From: Proteus terrae subsp. cibarius
GTDB taxonomy: Bacteria > Pseudomonadota > Gammaproteobacteria > Enterobacterales > Enterobacteriaceae
Reading direction: 5' to 3'
Length of the DNA: 64,000 bases
NCBI RefSeq assembly: GCF_011045835.1
Contig: NZ_CP047349.1
Location: forward strand, 1,674,001-1,738,000
Shown piece after piece: positions 1 through 8,911 of the stretch (position 1 is the stretch's first letter; the number at the start of each line of letters is the position of its first letter). The notes beneath the pieces are model-generated. The model did not search any database and was not told where the DNA came from. It saw only the letters and a program-made list of their open reading frames with translations. A program made the translations under genes and the position numbers.

Positions 1-532
1 TCATGATCATTTGTTGGCGATAAGGTGAATCAGATAACCATGCATCCACTAATGCAATACCTGTAATAGGTTGTAAGTTATAAAGCAAATCAATGCGACC
101 TGAAACAGGTAGCCAACCTAACTTTAATGAGAAGAAAAGAGTTAACAGCAATGCAAGTCCAAATACAGGGACAGAAAAACCTAAGAGCGCGAAGTTACTG
201 ATAATAATATCAGCGGATTTATTACGCCAAACCCCTGCAATAATACCAGCAGGAATACCTACAATAAGGGCAAAAAGAAAGGCTAATGTACAAAGCTCCA
301 TGGTCGCTGGAAGTGCTTCCACTAATTGTGCTTTTATAGGTTCACCATTGATAGAGGAAATACCAAAATCAAAGTGGATCATATTATGGGCATAAAAAAA
401 GTAGGCATCTGTGAGTGATGCACCACTTAACGGGGCATTGGGCGTGTAATAGCTCAAGCTAAAGCTCACTAGCGACAAAAAGAACAGTGTCACAAGTAAT
501 AAAAGTAATCGACGTATTGAATAAATAATCAT
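1..532 (-). CDS. sapB: SapB, peptide ABC transporter permease (partial, N-terminal part)
   Basis: Inner-membrane permease of the Sap (antimicrobial-peptide/putrescine) ABC transporter. Reading the minus strand from ATG at 532 gives about 177 codons open to the window edge. The product starts [13 protein letters not shown] with a hydrophobic first membrane segment, followed by the periplasmic region typical of DppB/SapB permeases ([15 protein letters not shown]). It lies 3 bp after the sapA stop, so the two are co-transcribed and probably translationally coupled. The C-terminal part, including the EAA loop that contacts the ATPases, is outside the window. Assignment rests on sequence resemblance to E. 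coli SapB plus the sapA-sapB order. Confidence 0.9.
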   Translation of the reverse strand, partial: MIIYSIRRLLLLLVTLFFLSLVSFSLSYYTPNAPLSGASLTDAYFFYAHNMIHFDFGISSINGEPIKAQLVEALPATMELCTLAFLFALIVGIPAGIIAGVWRNKSADIIISNFALLGFSVPVFGLALLLTLFFSLKLGWLPVSGRIDLLYNLQPITGIALVDAWLSDSPYRQQMIM

Positions 533-535
533 GGA

Positions 536-2221
536 TTATTTTATAGCCTCTTTCTTGTGATTTTGTTCGTCTACTTCTGCCTCTCGATAAACTCCAGCAA
601 AAGATGCATTACCAAAAGTACTTAATACCAATCCTTTAATATCATAACGATATGCTTGCATACGTAAAGAATTAGCTAAAGGTAACACCGGTAACTCTTG
701 AGCAAGAACATCCTGAGCTTCATGATAATAATCCATCCTTGAAGCAAGTTGCTGACTATAAAGCGCTTTTTTTAAAATATCATCAAAGCTAGGTAAACAC
801 CAATGACTCAAGTTAGTTTGTGAGCCAATGGCTGCACAGCTAAAGAGAGGACGGAAAAAACTATCGGGATCGTTACTGTCAGTTGACCAACCAGATAGGG
901 TCATATCATGGGTGCGATCCATCATGCTCGTTTCTTGATATCGACCTTCAATAGGCCGAATATTCATTTGAATACCAACTTGCGCTAAGTCTGCTTGAAT
1001 AAGTTCAGCCATTTTTAATGGGCTTGGGTTATAAGATTGCGAAGCGCTAGGTACCCAAAGATTTAATTTCAGTCCATCAAGGCCTAGCTCTTTAAGGATT
1101 TGTTTCGATTTCTCAGGATTATACTCTGTAATTTTTGCTCGGTTATCATAAGCCCAAGATGCACGAGGAAGTACTGATGCTGCCGTTTCAGCCGTACCAT
1201 AATAAATAGATTCCATTAAACGTTCATTATTAATGGCATAAGCAATAGCTTGACGAACTTTAAGATTATTGAGGGGTGGTTTACTGGTGTTAAAGGCTAA
1301 ATAAGCGATGTTCATACCAGAACGCAACGTTAATCTTAGTCGCGGATCGTCACGTAAGACTTTTAATTGGCTTGCAGCTGGATAGGCTAGAACATCACAT
1401 TCACCTGTGAGTAATTTAGATATACGGCCTGTACCACCTGCACCCATATCAATAACAATCTGTTGCATCTTTGGTTGGCCTTTCCAGTAATCTTTATTTC
1501 TAAATAAACGAACAAATTGTCCCGGTTGATATTCATCTAGAAAGAAAGGACCTGTTCCTACTGGTTTCCAATCAAGCAGCGATTGATCGCCTGATTTTTC
1601 TAAATTCTGTGCGTATTCAGCAGAAAGAATAGGGGCGTAATGTGTTGCTAAATGCCATAGAAAAGAAGCGTCAGGCTCTTTTAAGCTAAATTCTACAGTG
1701 TATTGGCCTAGTCTTTTTATTGATTTGATATTATTGGCAAAACTTAAGCTGTCAAAATAGGGATATTTACCGCCATTAACTTGATTGAAAGAATTTTGTG
1801 GATTAATCATCCTTTCAAAACTAAAAATAACATCATCAGCGGTAAGTTTTCGTGTTGGTGTAAACCAAGATGTTTGTTGAAAAGAGACATTTTTACGTAA
1901 ATAAAAGCGGTAGGTCGCGCCGTTATCTAATGTTTCCCATCGAGCTGCGATTTCAGGGATCAATCGATAAGTGTAAGGGTCAACATCTAAAAGACGGTCA
2001 TAGAGCTGTGCAGCTAGAGGATCAATAATTAATCCACTACTTGATAATTGTGGATTAAAGGTATTTACACTGCCATCAACACAATAAACAAAGCCATTTT
2101 GATTAATTGGAATTGGCTCAAGCGTTATAGATGGCGCTTGTGTTTTGGGTGCTACATCCGCGATACAAGTTGCACTTGTAAAGGTGAGTAGCAAAGTACC
2201 AATAAATAAAATAGGGCGCAT
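536..2221 (-). CDS. sapA: SapA, periplasmic peptide-binding protein
   Basis: Substrate-binding protein of the Sap ABC system, family 5 extracellular solute-binding (DppA/OppA-like), 561 aa, close to the E. coli length of about 547. A signal peptide (about residues 1-21, MRPILFIGTLLLTFTSATCIA) is followed by the solute-binding fold; the stretch LIPEIAARWETLDNGATYRFY is the usual family signature region. In Salmonella the family confers resistance to cationic antimicrobial peptides; in E. coli SapBCDF has also been linked to putrescine export. It is the first gene of the minus-strand operon, with sapB directly after it. The upstream gap holds RyhB rather than the ymjA-puu genes found there in E. 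coli. Confidence 0.92.
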   Translation of the reverse strand: MRPILFIGTLLLTFTSATCIADVAPKTQAPSITLEPIPINQNGFVYCVDGSVNTFNPQLSSSGLIIDPLAAQLYDRLLDVDPYTYRLIPEIAARWETLDNGATYRFYLRKNVSFQQTSWFTPTRKLTADDVIFSFERMINPQNSFNQVNGGKYPYFDSLSFANNIKSIKRLGQYTVEFSLKEPDASFLWHLATHYAPILSAEYAQNLEKSGDQSLLDWKPVGTGPFFLDEYQPGQFVRLFRNKDYWKGQPKMQQIVIDMGAGGTGRISKLLTGECDVLAYPAASQLKVLRDDPRLRLTLRSGMNIAYLAFNTSKPPLNNLKVRQAIAYAINNERLMESIYYGTAETAASVLPRASWAYDNRAKITEYNPEKSKQILKELGLDGLKLNLWVPSASQSYNPSPLKMAELIQADLAQVGIQMNIRPIEGRYQETSMMDRTHDMTLSGWSTDSNDPDSFFRPLFSCAAIGSQTNLSHWCLPSFDDILKKALYSQQLASRMDYYHEAQDVLAQELPVLPLANSLRMQAYRYDIKGLVLSTFGNASFAGVYREAEVDEQNHKKEAIK

Positions 2222-2324
2222 AAATAATGTCTTTTAGAGAAACGATTTTGCTATTGTAACTTAAAAAACTTTCTATCCCCAAATAGTCCAAAAAACAAAG
2301 TGAGAAAAATTCTCAATAAAATGC

Positions 2325-2354
2325 TTTACAAACGCTAATGATAAAGATTATCAT
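2325..2354 (+). promoter_or_regulatory. Fur box and promoter of ryhB
   Basis: The 19 bases at 2334-2352 match the classical Fur consensus GATAATGATAATCATTATC at 16 positions. A -35-like TTTACA lies at 2325-2330 and a -10-like element (around 2348-2354) sits inside the Fur box, so iron-loaded Fur would block transcription. This is the usual arrangement for ryhB: repressed when iron is plentiful, expressed when it is scarce. Exact promoter hexamers are an inference. Confidence 0.8.
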
Positions 2355-2360
2355 CCGTAT

Positions 2361-2459
2361 TGTCCTTTGTCGGTAAGAGGTTTTCCGTCAAGGGCACGAC
2401 ATTGCTCACATTGCTTCCAGTATTTTTTACTAGCCAGCTCGGGTGCTGGCTTTTTTTTT
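2361..2459 (+). ncRNA. ryhB: RyhB iron-stress small RNA
   Basis: Hfq-dependent sRNA that represses mRNAs of iron-using proteins when iron is short. Positions 2395-2424 reproduce the conserved E. coli RyhB core (CACGACATTGCTCACATTGC followed by TTCCAGTATT), which carries the target-pairing seed. The rho-independent terminator follows: stem AGCCAGC/GCTGGCT at 2432-2451 with a run of nine T. The 5' part (about 2361-2394) diverges from E. coli. A strong Fur box lies immediately upstream. In E. coli ryhB sits elsewhere (between yhhX and yhhY), so the locus is different here. Transcript start is estimated; length would be about 95-100 nt, near the 90 nt of E. coli. Confidence 0.9.
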
Positions 2460-2513
2460 GTCTATTGTTTACTAGATTCTCTAGTGATTTAAAAAACTAT
2501 ATTTATCAATATA

Positions 2514-3509
2514 TTAAGTTACTATTTGATGTTTTTTAATTAGCCCTCTAAATTGATCGTAGCTTAGTGATAATTTTTCAGCCGCCTCTTTCTGGTTATA
2601 TAAACACTCTTTTAATGCTTCATTTACTAATTTTTTTTCTACATCATTTTGCCATTGGCGTAAATTCAACGGTAATGTAGGTATTGAAAAATTTTCTTTA
2701 GGTGAGTTTTTTAATATGGGTGTTTTTGGTGTTTGAAGTCCAGCAAAGGGATCAATAATAATATTATTGAGTACATTATCACTGGTTCCATGACGATAAA
2801 CTGAACGTTCAACAACATTTTTTAGCTCACGAATATTACCTGGCCACGAATAATCTAAAAGTACTTGGCAGGCATTATCACTAAAACCAGGAAAGAAGGG
2901 TAAACCTAACTCTTGGCACATTGAGATAGCGAAATTTTCAGCAAGCAACATAATATCTGCACGTCGCTCTCTTAATGGGGGGAGCCTAATCACATCAAAC
3001 GCCAATCTATCGAGTAAATCGGCTCGAAATTTACCTTCTTCTGCCATTGCGGGTAAATCTGCATTTGTCGCGCAAATAAGCCTAACATCAACATGTAGAG
3101 ATTGACTGCCTCCAACACGCTCTAAATGACCATACTCAATGACGCGTAAGAGCTTTTCTTGTACAAGCATAGGCGCTGTCGCCAGTTCATCAAGAAAAAG
3201 AGAACCGCCATCAGCACGCTCAAAACGGCCTTGATGACGATTTTTAGCGCCCGTAAAAGCACCAGCTTCATGACCAAACAGTTCAGAATCAAGTAAATTA
3301 TCATTAAGTGCAGAGCAGTTGATTGAAATAAAAGGCCCTTGCCACCAAGGAGCAAGATAGTGTAATCGATGAGCGATCAACTCTTTACCTGTACCTCTTT
3401 CACCAATAATTAATACAGGCTTTTTTAATTGAGCAAGTGCTGAAGTTTGTTCTAATACATCAATAAATTGACTATCAACGCCGATTATTGTCTCTAAATT
3501 TTCATTCAT
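2514..3509 (-). CDS. pspF: PspF, sigma-54 enhancer-binding activator of the psp operon
   Basis: AAA+ activator that remodels sigma-54 RNA polymerase at the pspA promoter; 331 aa (E. coli 325). It has no N-terminal sensor domain, as usual for PspF, because PspA inhibits it directly. Visible elements: Walker A GERGTGKE at residues 36-43, the sigma-54-contacting GAFTGA loop at 83-88, Walker B SLFLDE at 103-108, and a C-terminal Fis-type helix-turn-helix (QKEAAEKLSLSYDQFRGLI). It is divergent from pspA across a 214 bp control region. In E. coli the puu genes separate psp from sap; here pspF lies next to ryhB and sapA. Confidence 0.95.
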   Translation of the reverse strand: MNENLETIIGVDSQFIDVLEQTSALAQLKKPVLIIGERGTGKELIAHRLHYLAPWWQGPFISINCSALNDNLLDSELFGHEAGAFTGAKNRHQGRFERADGGSLFLDELATAPMLVQEKLLRVIEYGHLERVGGSQSLHVDVRLICATNADLPAMAEEGKFRADLLDRLAFDVIRLPPLRERRADIMLLAENFAISMCQELGLPFFPGFSDNACQVLLDYSWPGNIRELKNVVERSVYRHGTSDNVLNNIIIDPFAGLQTPKTPILKNSPKENFSIPTLPLNLRQWQNDVEKKLVNEALKECLYNQKEAAEKLSLSYDQFRGLIKKHQIVT

Positions 3510-3619
3510 TGGTTAAATTCACCATATTGAGGTGTTTTTTGCCAGTTTATCAGGTGTTCGAAAAATAGGCGAGTAATATAAATCACCAATTATTAATAAC
3601 TTAAGTGAATTTCAAAAGT

Positions 3620-3634
3620 TGGCACGCAAATTGT
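3620..3634 (+). promoter_or_regulatory. Sigma-54 promoter of pspA
   Basis: TGGCAC-N5-TTGT (TGGCACGCAAATTGT) fits the -24/-12 sigma-54 consensus TGGCAC-N5-TTGC except for the last base, and as I recall it is identical to the E. coli pspA promoter. It lies about 90 bp upstream of the pspA ATG. An A/T-rich IHF-like stretch occurs at about 3578-3597 (AATCACCAATTATT, near the consensus), fitting DNA bending between PspF sites and the promoter; the PspF sites themselves were not resolved. Confidence 0.9.
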
Positions 3635-3723
3635 ATTAATAAAAGTATGCAGGCGTTACGACAGTGCGCCATTATTGAAATAATTCAACGTTACTAATTA
3701 GCATAGCTATTAAGGATGACATC

Positions 3724-4392
3724 ATGGGTATATTTTCACGTTTTGCTGACATTATTAATGCCAACATCGCTTCTTTATTAGATAAAGCGGAAGATCCTGA
3801 GAAAATGATCCGCTTAATGATCCAAGAAATGGAAGATATGTTAGTTGAAATTCGTACAACTTCTGCACGTACTTTAGCTGAAAAGAAAGGATTAGAGCGC
3901 CGTATCGAACAAGCTGAAAAACAGATGAAAGATTGGCAGGATAAAGCAGAGCTGGCTCTTATTAAGGAAAAAGAAGATTTAGCTCGTGCAGCATTAATCG
4001 AAAAACAACGTGTAGCGTCAGTTAATGACACATTAAAACACGAGCTAATTATTATTGATGAAACGTTAACTCGTTTAAAAGGCGAAATTAGCGAATTAGA
4101 AAACAAACTGACTGAAACACGTGCAAAACAGCAGTCTTTAGTTGTGCGTCATCAAGCAGCAAACTCATCTCGCCAAGTTCGTCGTCAATTAGACAGTGGC
4201 AAAATGGATGCAGCAATGGCGCGCTTTGAGCAGTTTGAACGTCGCATTGATCATATGGAAGGTGAAGCTCAAAGTTACGGGTTAGGTAAAGAGAAATCAT
4301 TAGACCAACAGTTTGCTGAATTAAAAGCTGATGATGAAATTAGCGCGCAATTAGCGGCATTAAAAGCTAAAATCAATACCAACAAAGAGTAA
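3724..4392 (+). CDS. pspA: PspA, phage-shock protein A (membrane-stress effector)
   Basis: Peripheral inner-membrane ESCRT-III/IM30-family protein, 222 aa as in E. coli. It binds and inhibits PspF when unstressed; on loss of proton-motive force it is released, assembles on the membrane and limits proton leakage. The N-terminus ([15 protein letters not shown]) is the amphipathic helix that binds lipid and PspB/C. The rest is a long alpha-helical coiled coil (about residues 25-185) rich in E, K and R. First gene of pspABC, behind the sigma-54 promoter at 3620, with the ribosome site AAGGATGAC just upstream. Confidence 0.97.
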   Translation: MGIFSRFADIINANIASLLDKAEDPEKMIRLMIQEMEDMLVEIRTTSARTLAEKKGLERRIEQAEKQMKDWQDKAELALIKEKEDLARAALIEKQRVASVNDTLKHELIIIDETLTRLKGEISELENKLTETRAKQQSLVVRHQAANSSRQVRRQLDSGKMDAAMARFEQFERRIDHMEGEAQSYGLGKEKSLDQQFAELKADDEISAQLAALKAKINTNKE

Positions 4393-4428
4393 CAGCAAGC
4401 GTAATAACCATCTTATAAAGGATATGTA

Positions 4429-4659
4429 ATGGGCTATATATTTCTGGGAATACCACTGACCATTTTTATTTTGTTTATTCTTCCTATCTGGCTGTGGTTG
4501 CATTACAACAGCCAGAAAGGTGGAGGTAATGTTCAGCTAACCCAACAAGAAATGCAGCGACTGAGCGCGCTGGTGGATAAAGCTCAGCAAATGCAGGAGC
4601 GCATTAAGACATTAGAACAAATACTTGATGCAGAACATCCTAACTGGAGGCAATCATAA
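4429..4659 (+). CDS. pspB: PspB, phage-shock inner-membrane co-sensor
   Basis: Small inner-membrane protein (76 aa) that, with PspC, senses membrane stress and draws PspA away from PspF. One N-terminal membrane segment (about residues 3-24, rich in I, L, F and W) is followed by a cytoplasmic coiled coil (LSALVDKAQQMQERIKTLEQ). The spacing to pspA is 36 bp, and the stop overlaps the start of pspC by one base, so the two are coupled in translation. Confidence 0.95.
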   Translation: MGYIFLGIPLTIFILFILPIWLWLHYNSQKGGGNVQLTQQEMQRLSALVDKAQQMQERIKTLEQILDAEHPNWRQS

Positions 4660-5015
4660 TGACGATGCAGAGCAAACAATTGTATCGCTTGCCACAAGAG
4701 GGCGTGATCCGTGGCGTATGTGCAGGCCTAGCCCATTATTTTAATATTCCTGTTTTGCTTGTCAGGGTTATTGCGGTGATTGCGCTGTTTGCTGGCTTTT
4801 TCGGTTTAACTATTATTGCTTATCTTGTCTTAAGTTTCTTTATGGAGCCAGCTCCTGATAATTACAAGCAAGGTGAAGATCAGCAAGAGAACTTAAAAGA
4901 AATTTTAAGCGGAGTTGATAATCAATTGATGCAAGGTGAAAAACGTTTACAACAAATGGAACGTTATATTACCTCTTCTACTTATCAGCTAAATAAACGT
5001 TTTCGAGATTTGTAA
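4659..5015 (+). CDS. pspC: PspC, phage-shock membrane sensor
   Basis: Inner-membrane sensor of the Psp response, 118 aa (E. coli 119). The PspC domain includes LYRLPQEGVIRGVCAGLAHY (about residues 9-28), followed by a hydrophobic membrane segment (VIAVIALFAGFFGLTIIAYL) and a cytoplasmic C-terminal helix of the leucine-zipper type. It starts within the pspB stop codon (TAATG). A hairpin with T-run follows at 5038-5064, so pspABC may be a sub-unit separated from pspD-ycjX-ycjF by partial termination. Confidence 0.95.
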   Translation: MTMQSKQLYRLPQEGVIRGVCAGLAHYFNIPVLLVRVIAVIALFAGFFGLTIIAYLVLSFFMEPAPDNYKQGEDQQENLKEILSGVDNQLMQGEKRLQQMERYITSSTYQLNKRFRDL

Positions 5016-5037
5016 TATTTTTGCCATTTAATCTGAT

Positions 5038-5064
5038 AAGACGCTCCATTTTAGGAGCGTCTTT
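5038..5064 (+). terminator. Rho-independent terminator between pspC and pspD
   Basis: Stem AAGACGCTCC / GGAGCGTCTT with a 6-nt loop, followed by a short T-rich stretch. It lies 23 bp after the pspC stop, inside what is otherwise a single gene string, so it probably lowers rather than stops expression of the downstream genes. Confidence 0.75.
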
Positions 5065-5133
5065 CTTTCAATTCGTTTGTCTTTTCAACGCTTGTATTAT
5101 GAGAGAGTAAAATTTTTGATTGAGGAGAGTATT

Positions 5134-5388
5134 GTGAATTCTAATCAAGTATTCGTTTCTTTAAAAACAAATAAACTCACCCAACTAGCTAAAAAAGGGT
5201 TAACATTTGGGTTAATGTTATTCACTTTATTTGGGCCAGCAGCAATTACAGGCGGTATATTAAAACGAGTAAGTAGCAAACCGCTACGTTGGCTGGTTCT
5301 ATTGATAGCTGAACCTGTTATTAAGGCAGGCTTTAATAAGCTATCGCGTCAAGTGTCTTGGGAGAAACATGAAACGCCTACAAAATGA
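5134..5388 (+). CDS. pspD: PspD, small phage-shock membrane-associated protein
   Basis: 84-aa peripheral inner-membrane protein of the psp operon; exact role unclear in any species. I chose the GTG start at 5134 because GAGGAG (5122-5127) lies at ordinary spacing and the resulting protein resembles E. coli PspD (73 aa). An upstream TTG at 5077 would add 19 residues unlike PspD. The centre is hydrophobic (LTFGLMLFTLFGPAAITGG) and matches the GPAGVAG region of E. coli PspD. The last 20 bases overlap ycjX. Moderate sequence conservation; position strongly supports the call. Confidence 0.8.
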   Translation: MNSNQVFVSLKTNKLTQLAKKGLTFGLMLFTLFGPAAITGGILKRVSSKPLRWLVLLIAEPVIKAGFNKLSRQVSWEKHETPTK

Positions 5389-6763
5389 ACTTACAGCTTT
5401 TATTAATCGCGGTGTTGATAGACATCTTCGTTTGGCCGTAACTGGGTTAAGTCGAAGTGGTAAAACAGCATTTATTACCTCGTTAGTTAATCAACTTATT
5501 AATGTGCACACTGGGGCGCGTTTACCGCTATTTTCGGCAGCACGAAATAAGCAGCTACTAGGTGTAAAGCGTATTCCTCAACATAATTTAAATATTCCCC
5601 GTTTTACTTATGATGAAGGCATGGAATCGCTTTATCATACGCCTCCAAGTTGGCCTGTTCCTACTAAAGGGGTTAGTGAAATTCGTTTACAGCTTCGTTA
5701 TCGTTCTAATGAATCTTTAACACGTTTTATAAAAGAGACATCTTCACTTTATTTAGAAATTGTTGATTATCCCGGCGAATGGTTATTGGATTTACCTATG
5801 CTCGAACAAGACTATTTTGAATGGTCAGAGCAAATAAATAAGGTCAATAGCCAAAGAACATCACCAGAACAAAATTGGCAATTACTTCTTAAAAAGTGTG
5901 ATCCTTTTGCACCAGCTGATGAAACGTTATTAGCTGATATTGCCTCTGCTTACACTGATTATTTATTAGCATGTAAAAAAGAAGGGCTTCATTTTATTCA
6001 ACCAGGACGTTTTGTTTTACCAGGCGAATTAGCGGGAGCACCTGTTTTGCAGTTTTTCCCTTGGGCTGATTTACAACAATATGATATTGCTAAATTAAAG
6101 AACGCAGATAAACGTACTAATATTGGCATGCTTAAACAGCGTTATGAATATTACGGACAGCATGTGGTAAAAGGCTTTTATCGTGATCATTTCCAAGGAT
6201 TTGATAGACAAATTGTTTTGGTTGATTGCCTACAACCTTTAAATCAAGGAGCGGATGTTTTTAATGATATGCGCCAAGCATTAACACAATTAATGCGCAG
6301 TTTTCATTATGGAAAAAGAACCTTACTTAGACGCTTATTTTCACCTTGTATCGATAAACTTTTATTTGCAGCCACAAAAGCTGACCATATCACTGTTGAT
6401 CAACATGAAAACTTAGTGTCATTGCTCCAACAGCTTATTCAAGATGCTAAACAAAATGCTATTTTTGAAGGGATCAGCATTGATTGCATGGGGCTCGCTT
6501 CTATTGCAGCGACTGAAAGTGGGATCGTTGATCATCACGGTGAAAAAATTCCAGCATTAAAAGGTTTTCGTTTAAGCGATAACAAACCTTTGGTGTATTT
6601 CCCTGGTGAGGTTCCTAAGCGATTACCAGAAAAAGCATTTTGGGAAAAACAAGGTTTTAGTTTCGAATCTTTTAGACCACAGCAAATATCACGAGATAGT
6701 GCGGTTCCTCATATTCGTATGGATAGTGCAATGGAATTCTTGTTAGGGGATAAATTAAAATGA
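5369..6763 (+). CDS. ycjX: YcjX, DUF463 P-loop GTPase-like protein of the Psp regulon
   Basis: Cytoplasmic P-loop protein of 464 aa (E. coli 465), family DUF463/YcjX. The P-loop is [13 protein letters not shown] at about residues 23-35; [13 protein letters not shown] (about 129-141) is the conserved switch-like motif of the family. Members belong to the PspF regulon in E. coli and Yersinia; the molecular function is unsettled. The start overlaps pspD by 20 bp and the stop overlaps the ycjF start (ATGA), implying tight coupling. There is no pspE or ycjM-W cluster in between, unlike E. coli. Confidence 0.93.
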   Translation: MKRLQNELTAFINRGVDRHLRLAVTGLSRSGKTAFITSLVNQLINVHTGARLPLFSAARNKQLLGVKRIPQHNLNIPRFTYDEGMESLYHTPPSWPVPTKGVSEIRLQLRYRSNESLTRFIKETSSLYLEIVDYPGEWLLDLPMLEQDYFEWSEQINKVNSQRTSPEQNWQLLLKKCDPFAPADETLLADIASAYTDYLLACKKEGLHFIQPGRFVLPGELAGAPVLQFFPWADLQQYDIAKLKNADKRTNIGMLKQRYEYYGQHVVKGFYRDHFQGFDRQIVLVDCLQPLNQGADVFNDMRQALTQLMRSFHYGKRTLLRRLFSPCIDKLLFAATKADHITVDQHENLVSLLQQLIQDAKQNAIFEGISIDCMGLASIAATESGIVDHHGEKIPALKGFRLSDNKPLVYFPGEVPKRLPEKAFWEKQGFSFESFRPQQISRDSAVPHIRMDSAMEFLLGDKLK

Positions 6764-7803
6764 ATGAGCCATTAAAATCGCGAATTGATTTTAAAGAGCC
6801 CATACTTCAAGAAGAAGTCATCTTGAAAAAAGGTGTTGGCTTTAATGAAAATGAGCAATTTTTACCTATTGATCCACAATTAGATGAAGAGAATGAAGGG
6901 CAATTAGAAGGTGATGTTCAATCAATTTTAAAACCGAAAAAAAGTGTCTGGAAACGGCTATTAACGATTGCGAGTACTATTTTAGGGATTAGTGTTATTG
7001 CTCAAACTGGACAGTGGATTTATGACTCATGGATAAATTCTGATTGGATTGCATTAGGTGCAGCTAGTGCTGGGGGGTTAATTGTTGTTGCTGGCATAGG
7101 ATCAGTTATAACTGAGTGGCGTCGTATTTATCGTTTACGCCAACGTGCAGATGAAAGAGATAAAGCAAAAGAATTACTTTATAGCCATGCAATGGGAAAT
7201 GGTCGACCATTTTGTGAAAAACTTGCTAAACAAGCGGGTATAAGTTCTCAACATCCAGCATTAATTCGTTGGCAAAGTGCATTACATGACACACATAATG
7301 ATAAAGAGGTATTAGAACTTTATAGCCAACTTGTTCAACCGATTTTAGATAAACAAGCAAGAGCCGAAATTAGCCGTTCTGCTGCTGAATCAACCTTAAT
7401 GATCGCGGTTAGTCCGCTGGCGATGGTTGATATGGCCTTTATTGGTTGGCGTAATATTCGTTTAATTAATCGCATAGCGGAGATTTACGGTATCGAATTA
7501 GGCTACTATAGTCGTTTAAAACTCTTTCGTCTTGTTCTGGTTAATATTGCATTTGCGGGTGCGACAGAACTGGTTAGAGAAGTCGGGATGGACTGGCTTT
7601 CACAAGATCTTGCAGCTCGATTATCAACAAGAGCTGCTCAAGGTATTGGTGCCGGTTTACTAACAGCACGCTTAGGAATAAAAGCAATGGAACTATGCCG
7701 TCCTTTACCGTGGATTGATGATAATAAACCTAAGTTAGGCGATTTTAGAAAAGAGCTAATAGGAAAATTAAAAACTACAATTGGTGGCAAGAAAAAGGAA
7801 TAA
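6760..7803 (+). CDS. ycjF: YcjF, DUF697 inner-membrane protein
   Basis: Inner-membrane protein of the TIGR01620/DUF697 family, 347 aa (E. coli 353). The N-terminal 65 residues are acidic and hydrophilic. Two membrane segments follow (about 66-90 and 97-117), then a charged stretch and a C-terminal DUF697 domain with hydrophobic helices ([20 protein letters not shown]). It is coupled to ycjX by the 4-base ATGA overlap and ends the psp-ycjXF transcript at the terminator at 7838. It probably acts with YcjX in envelope stress; no biochemical activity is known to me. Confidence 0.92.
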   Translation: MNEPLKSRIDFKEPILQEEVILKKGVGFNENEQFLPIDPQLDEENEGQLEGDVQSILKPKKSVWKRLLTIASTILGISVIAQTGQWIYDSWINSDWIALGAASAGGLIVVAGIGSVITEWRRIYRLRQRADERDKAKELLYSHAMGNGRPFCEKLAKQAGISSQHPALIRWQSALHDTHNDKEVLELYSQLVQPILDKQARAEISRSAAESTLMIAVSPLAMVDMAFIGWRNIRLINRIAEIYGIELGYYSRLKLFRLVLVNIAFAGATELVREVGMDWLSQDLAARLSTRAAQGIGAGLLTARLGIKAMELCRPLPWIDDNKPKLGDFRKELIGKLKTTIGGKKKE

Positions 7804-7837
7804 ATTATTATTCTTACCTTTTAGCAATTTTAAATAA

Positions 7838-7866
7838 AAACCGTAGAAGCCTTCTGCGGTTTTTTT
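7838..7866 (+). terminator. Terminator of the psp-ycjXF operon
   Basis: Stem ACCGTAGAAG / CTTCTGCGGT closed by almost no loop and followed by seven T; 35 bp downstream of ycjF. Confidence 0.85.
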
Positions 7867-8338
7867 GTATAAAAATTGGTAAAAGTATTGTTTATATAAA
7901 ATAACCCTAATGAAGGAAGTAATAAGATATTATTTTAAAATAAGGCATTAAATAATATAAAGTGTTTTTATTATTTTATTGATAATGAAGGTATTGTTTC
8001 AATAAGAAATTATTGTGATAAAAAATTTTAAAAAGAGTAAGTTCTTATGGATAAAGGATAATTTATAACTAATTGTATTTAAATGTTAATGTGTGCTCTT
8101 GTAGTGAAATGTTTGTAATTTTATTTATAATATTCCTTTTTTGAAAGAAAATAGTATTGAGTTTAGTATGATAAATAGCGTTAAATACCATCTCAAAAAC
8201 GCACCACAAAGCTATTTTTTCAATATATTTTTAAATGTCTAATTTGTAAGCGACTTGCTATTTAATAAATAGAGAAGTTTTTTATTTATAAAAAATAGAA
8301 AAGTGGTTAATAAATAATCCTTCTAATTAGGTTAAAAT
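7867..8338. other. AT-rich intergenic region, no gene recognised
   Basis: About 470 bp of very AT-rich DNA between ycjF and a small orphan gene. No ORF with a plausible ribosome site, no tRNA-like cloverleaf and no clear repeat was seen. The last part must hold the promoter of the orphan gene at 8339. In E. coli ycjF is followed directly by tyrR, so this and the next gene are an insertion relative to that order. Confidence 0.6.
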
Positions 8339-8758
8339 ATGAAAGAAATACAAATGTCAGTAATAAAAAAACTTTCTAAACAAAGGCGTCAACTCTATTT
8401 GAGTTCGGCATTTAATGTCTCAAATATTGATAATCAACTTAGTATTTTAATCCCTATCCTTAGTGAAACGATCTGTGAGATAAAAAAGAGGCAACATCAA
8501 AAGAAATCTAAGTCATTTCAAATAAAAGAGATGTCCCAATTTTTTGAATATCTAACTGAGCCAGATAAGAAAGAAAAGGCAATAAATGCATTAGAATATC
8601 TCCTTTTCTGTTTTGATAATGGATGTAAAACTATCAAAAAAGTGATCCGTCGAGAATTAAGCCCTTTAGTCAAGGATGTCGAATATCTTATCGATTTTGA
8701 ACTGAAAAAAATAATAAAAACCTATTCATTTTCTTTATTTGGCCTTTTTAAAGCATAA
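8339..8758 (+). CDS. Orphan hypothetical protein, 139 aa
   Basis: Not recognised. The product is basic (many K and R), probably alpha-helical, with no signal peptide and no clear membrane segment, so probably cytoplasmic. A second in-frame ATG lies at 8354; I kept the first because AGG lies about 9 bases upstream. Codon usage is extremely AT-rich, more so than the flanking ycjF and tyrR, which suggests lineage-specific or acquired origin. It stands alone between ycjF and tyrR. It could be a real but fast-evolving gene or a decaying one. Confidence 0.5.
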   Translation: MKEIQMSVIKKLSKQRRQLYLSSAFNVSNIDNQLSILIPILSETICEIKKRQHQKKSKSFQIKEMSQFFEYLTEPDKKEKAINALEYLLFCFDNGCKTIKKVIRRELSPLVKDVEYLIDFELKKIIKTYSFSLFGLFKA

Positions 8759-8911
8759 ATAATCTTGGTTAAAAATCAGGAAATTAATTTAGTTGTGTAA
8801 AAATAAATGCTAGTGGTGTCAACTTTTGCTGACAAGGCTCTTTATTTGGTTGATATTTATGTATAATATCTAAAATCAGTTCAGGGTCACTCAGTATTAA
8901 GAAGGTTTATA

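Noticed and set aside
93..395. Plus-strand frame over sapB
   Set aside because: It is antisense to the real sapB reading frame on the minus strand, which matches SapB; the plus product has no family signature.
5077..5133. TTG extension of pspD
   Set aside because: It has no ribosome site, overlaps the spacer after the terminator, and adds residues not found in PspD.
8810..8835. Dyad TGTCAAC...GCTGACA upstream of tyrR as a TyrR box
   Set aside because: It does not fit TGTAAA-N6-TTTACA; only a weak half site was seen nearby, so I made no call.
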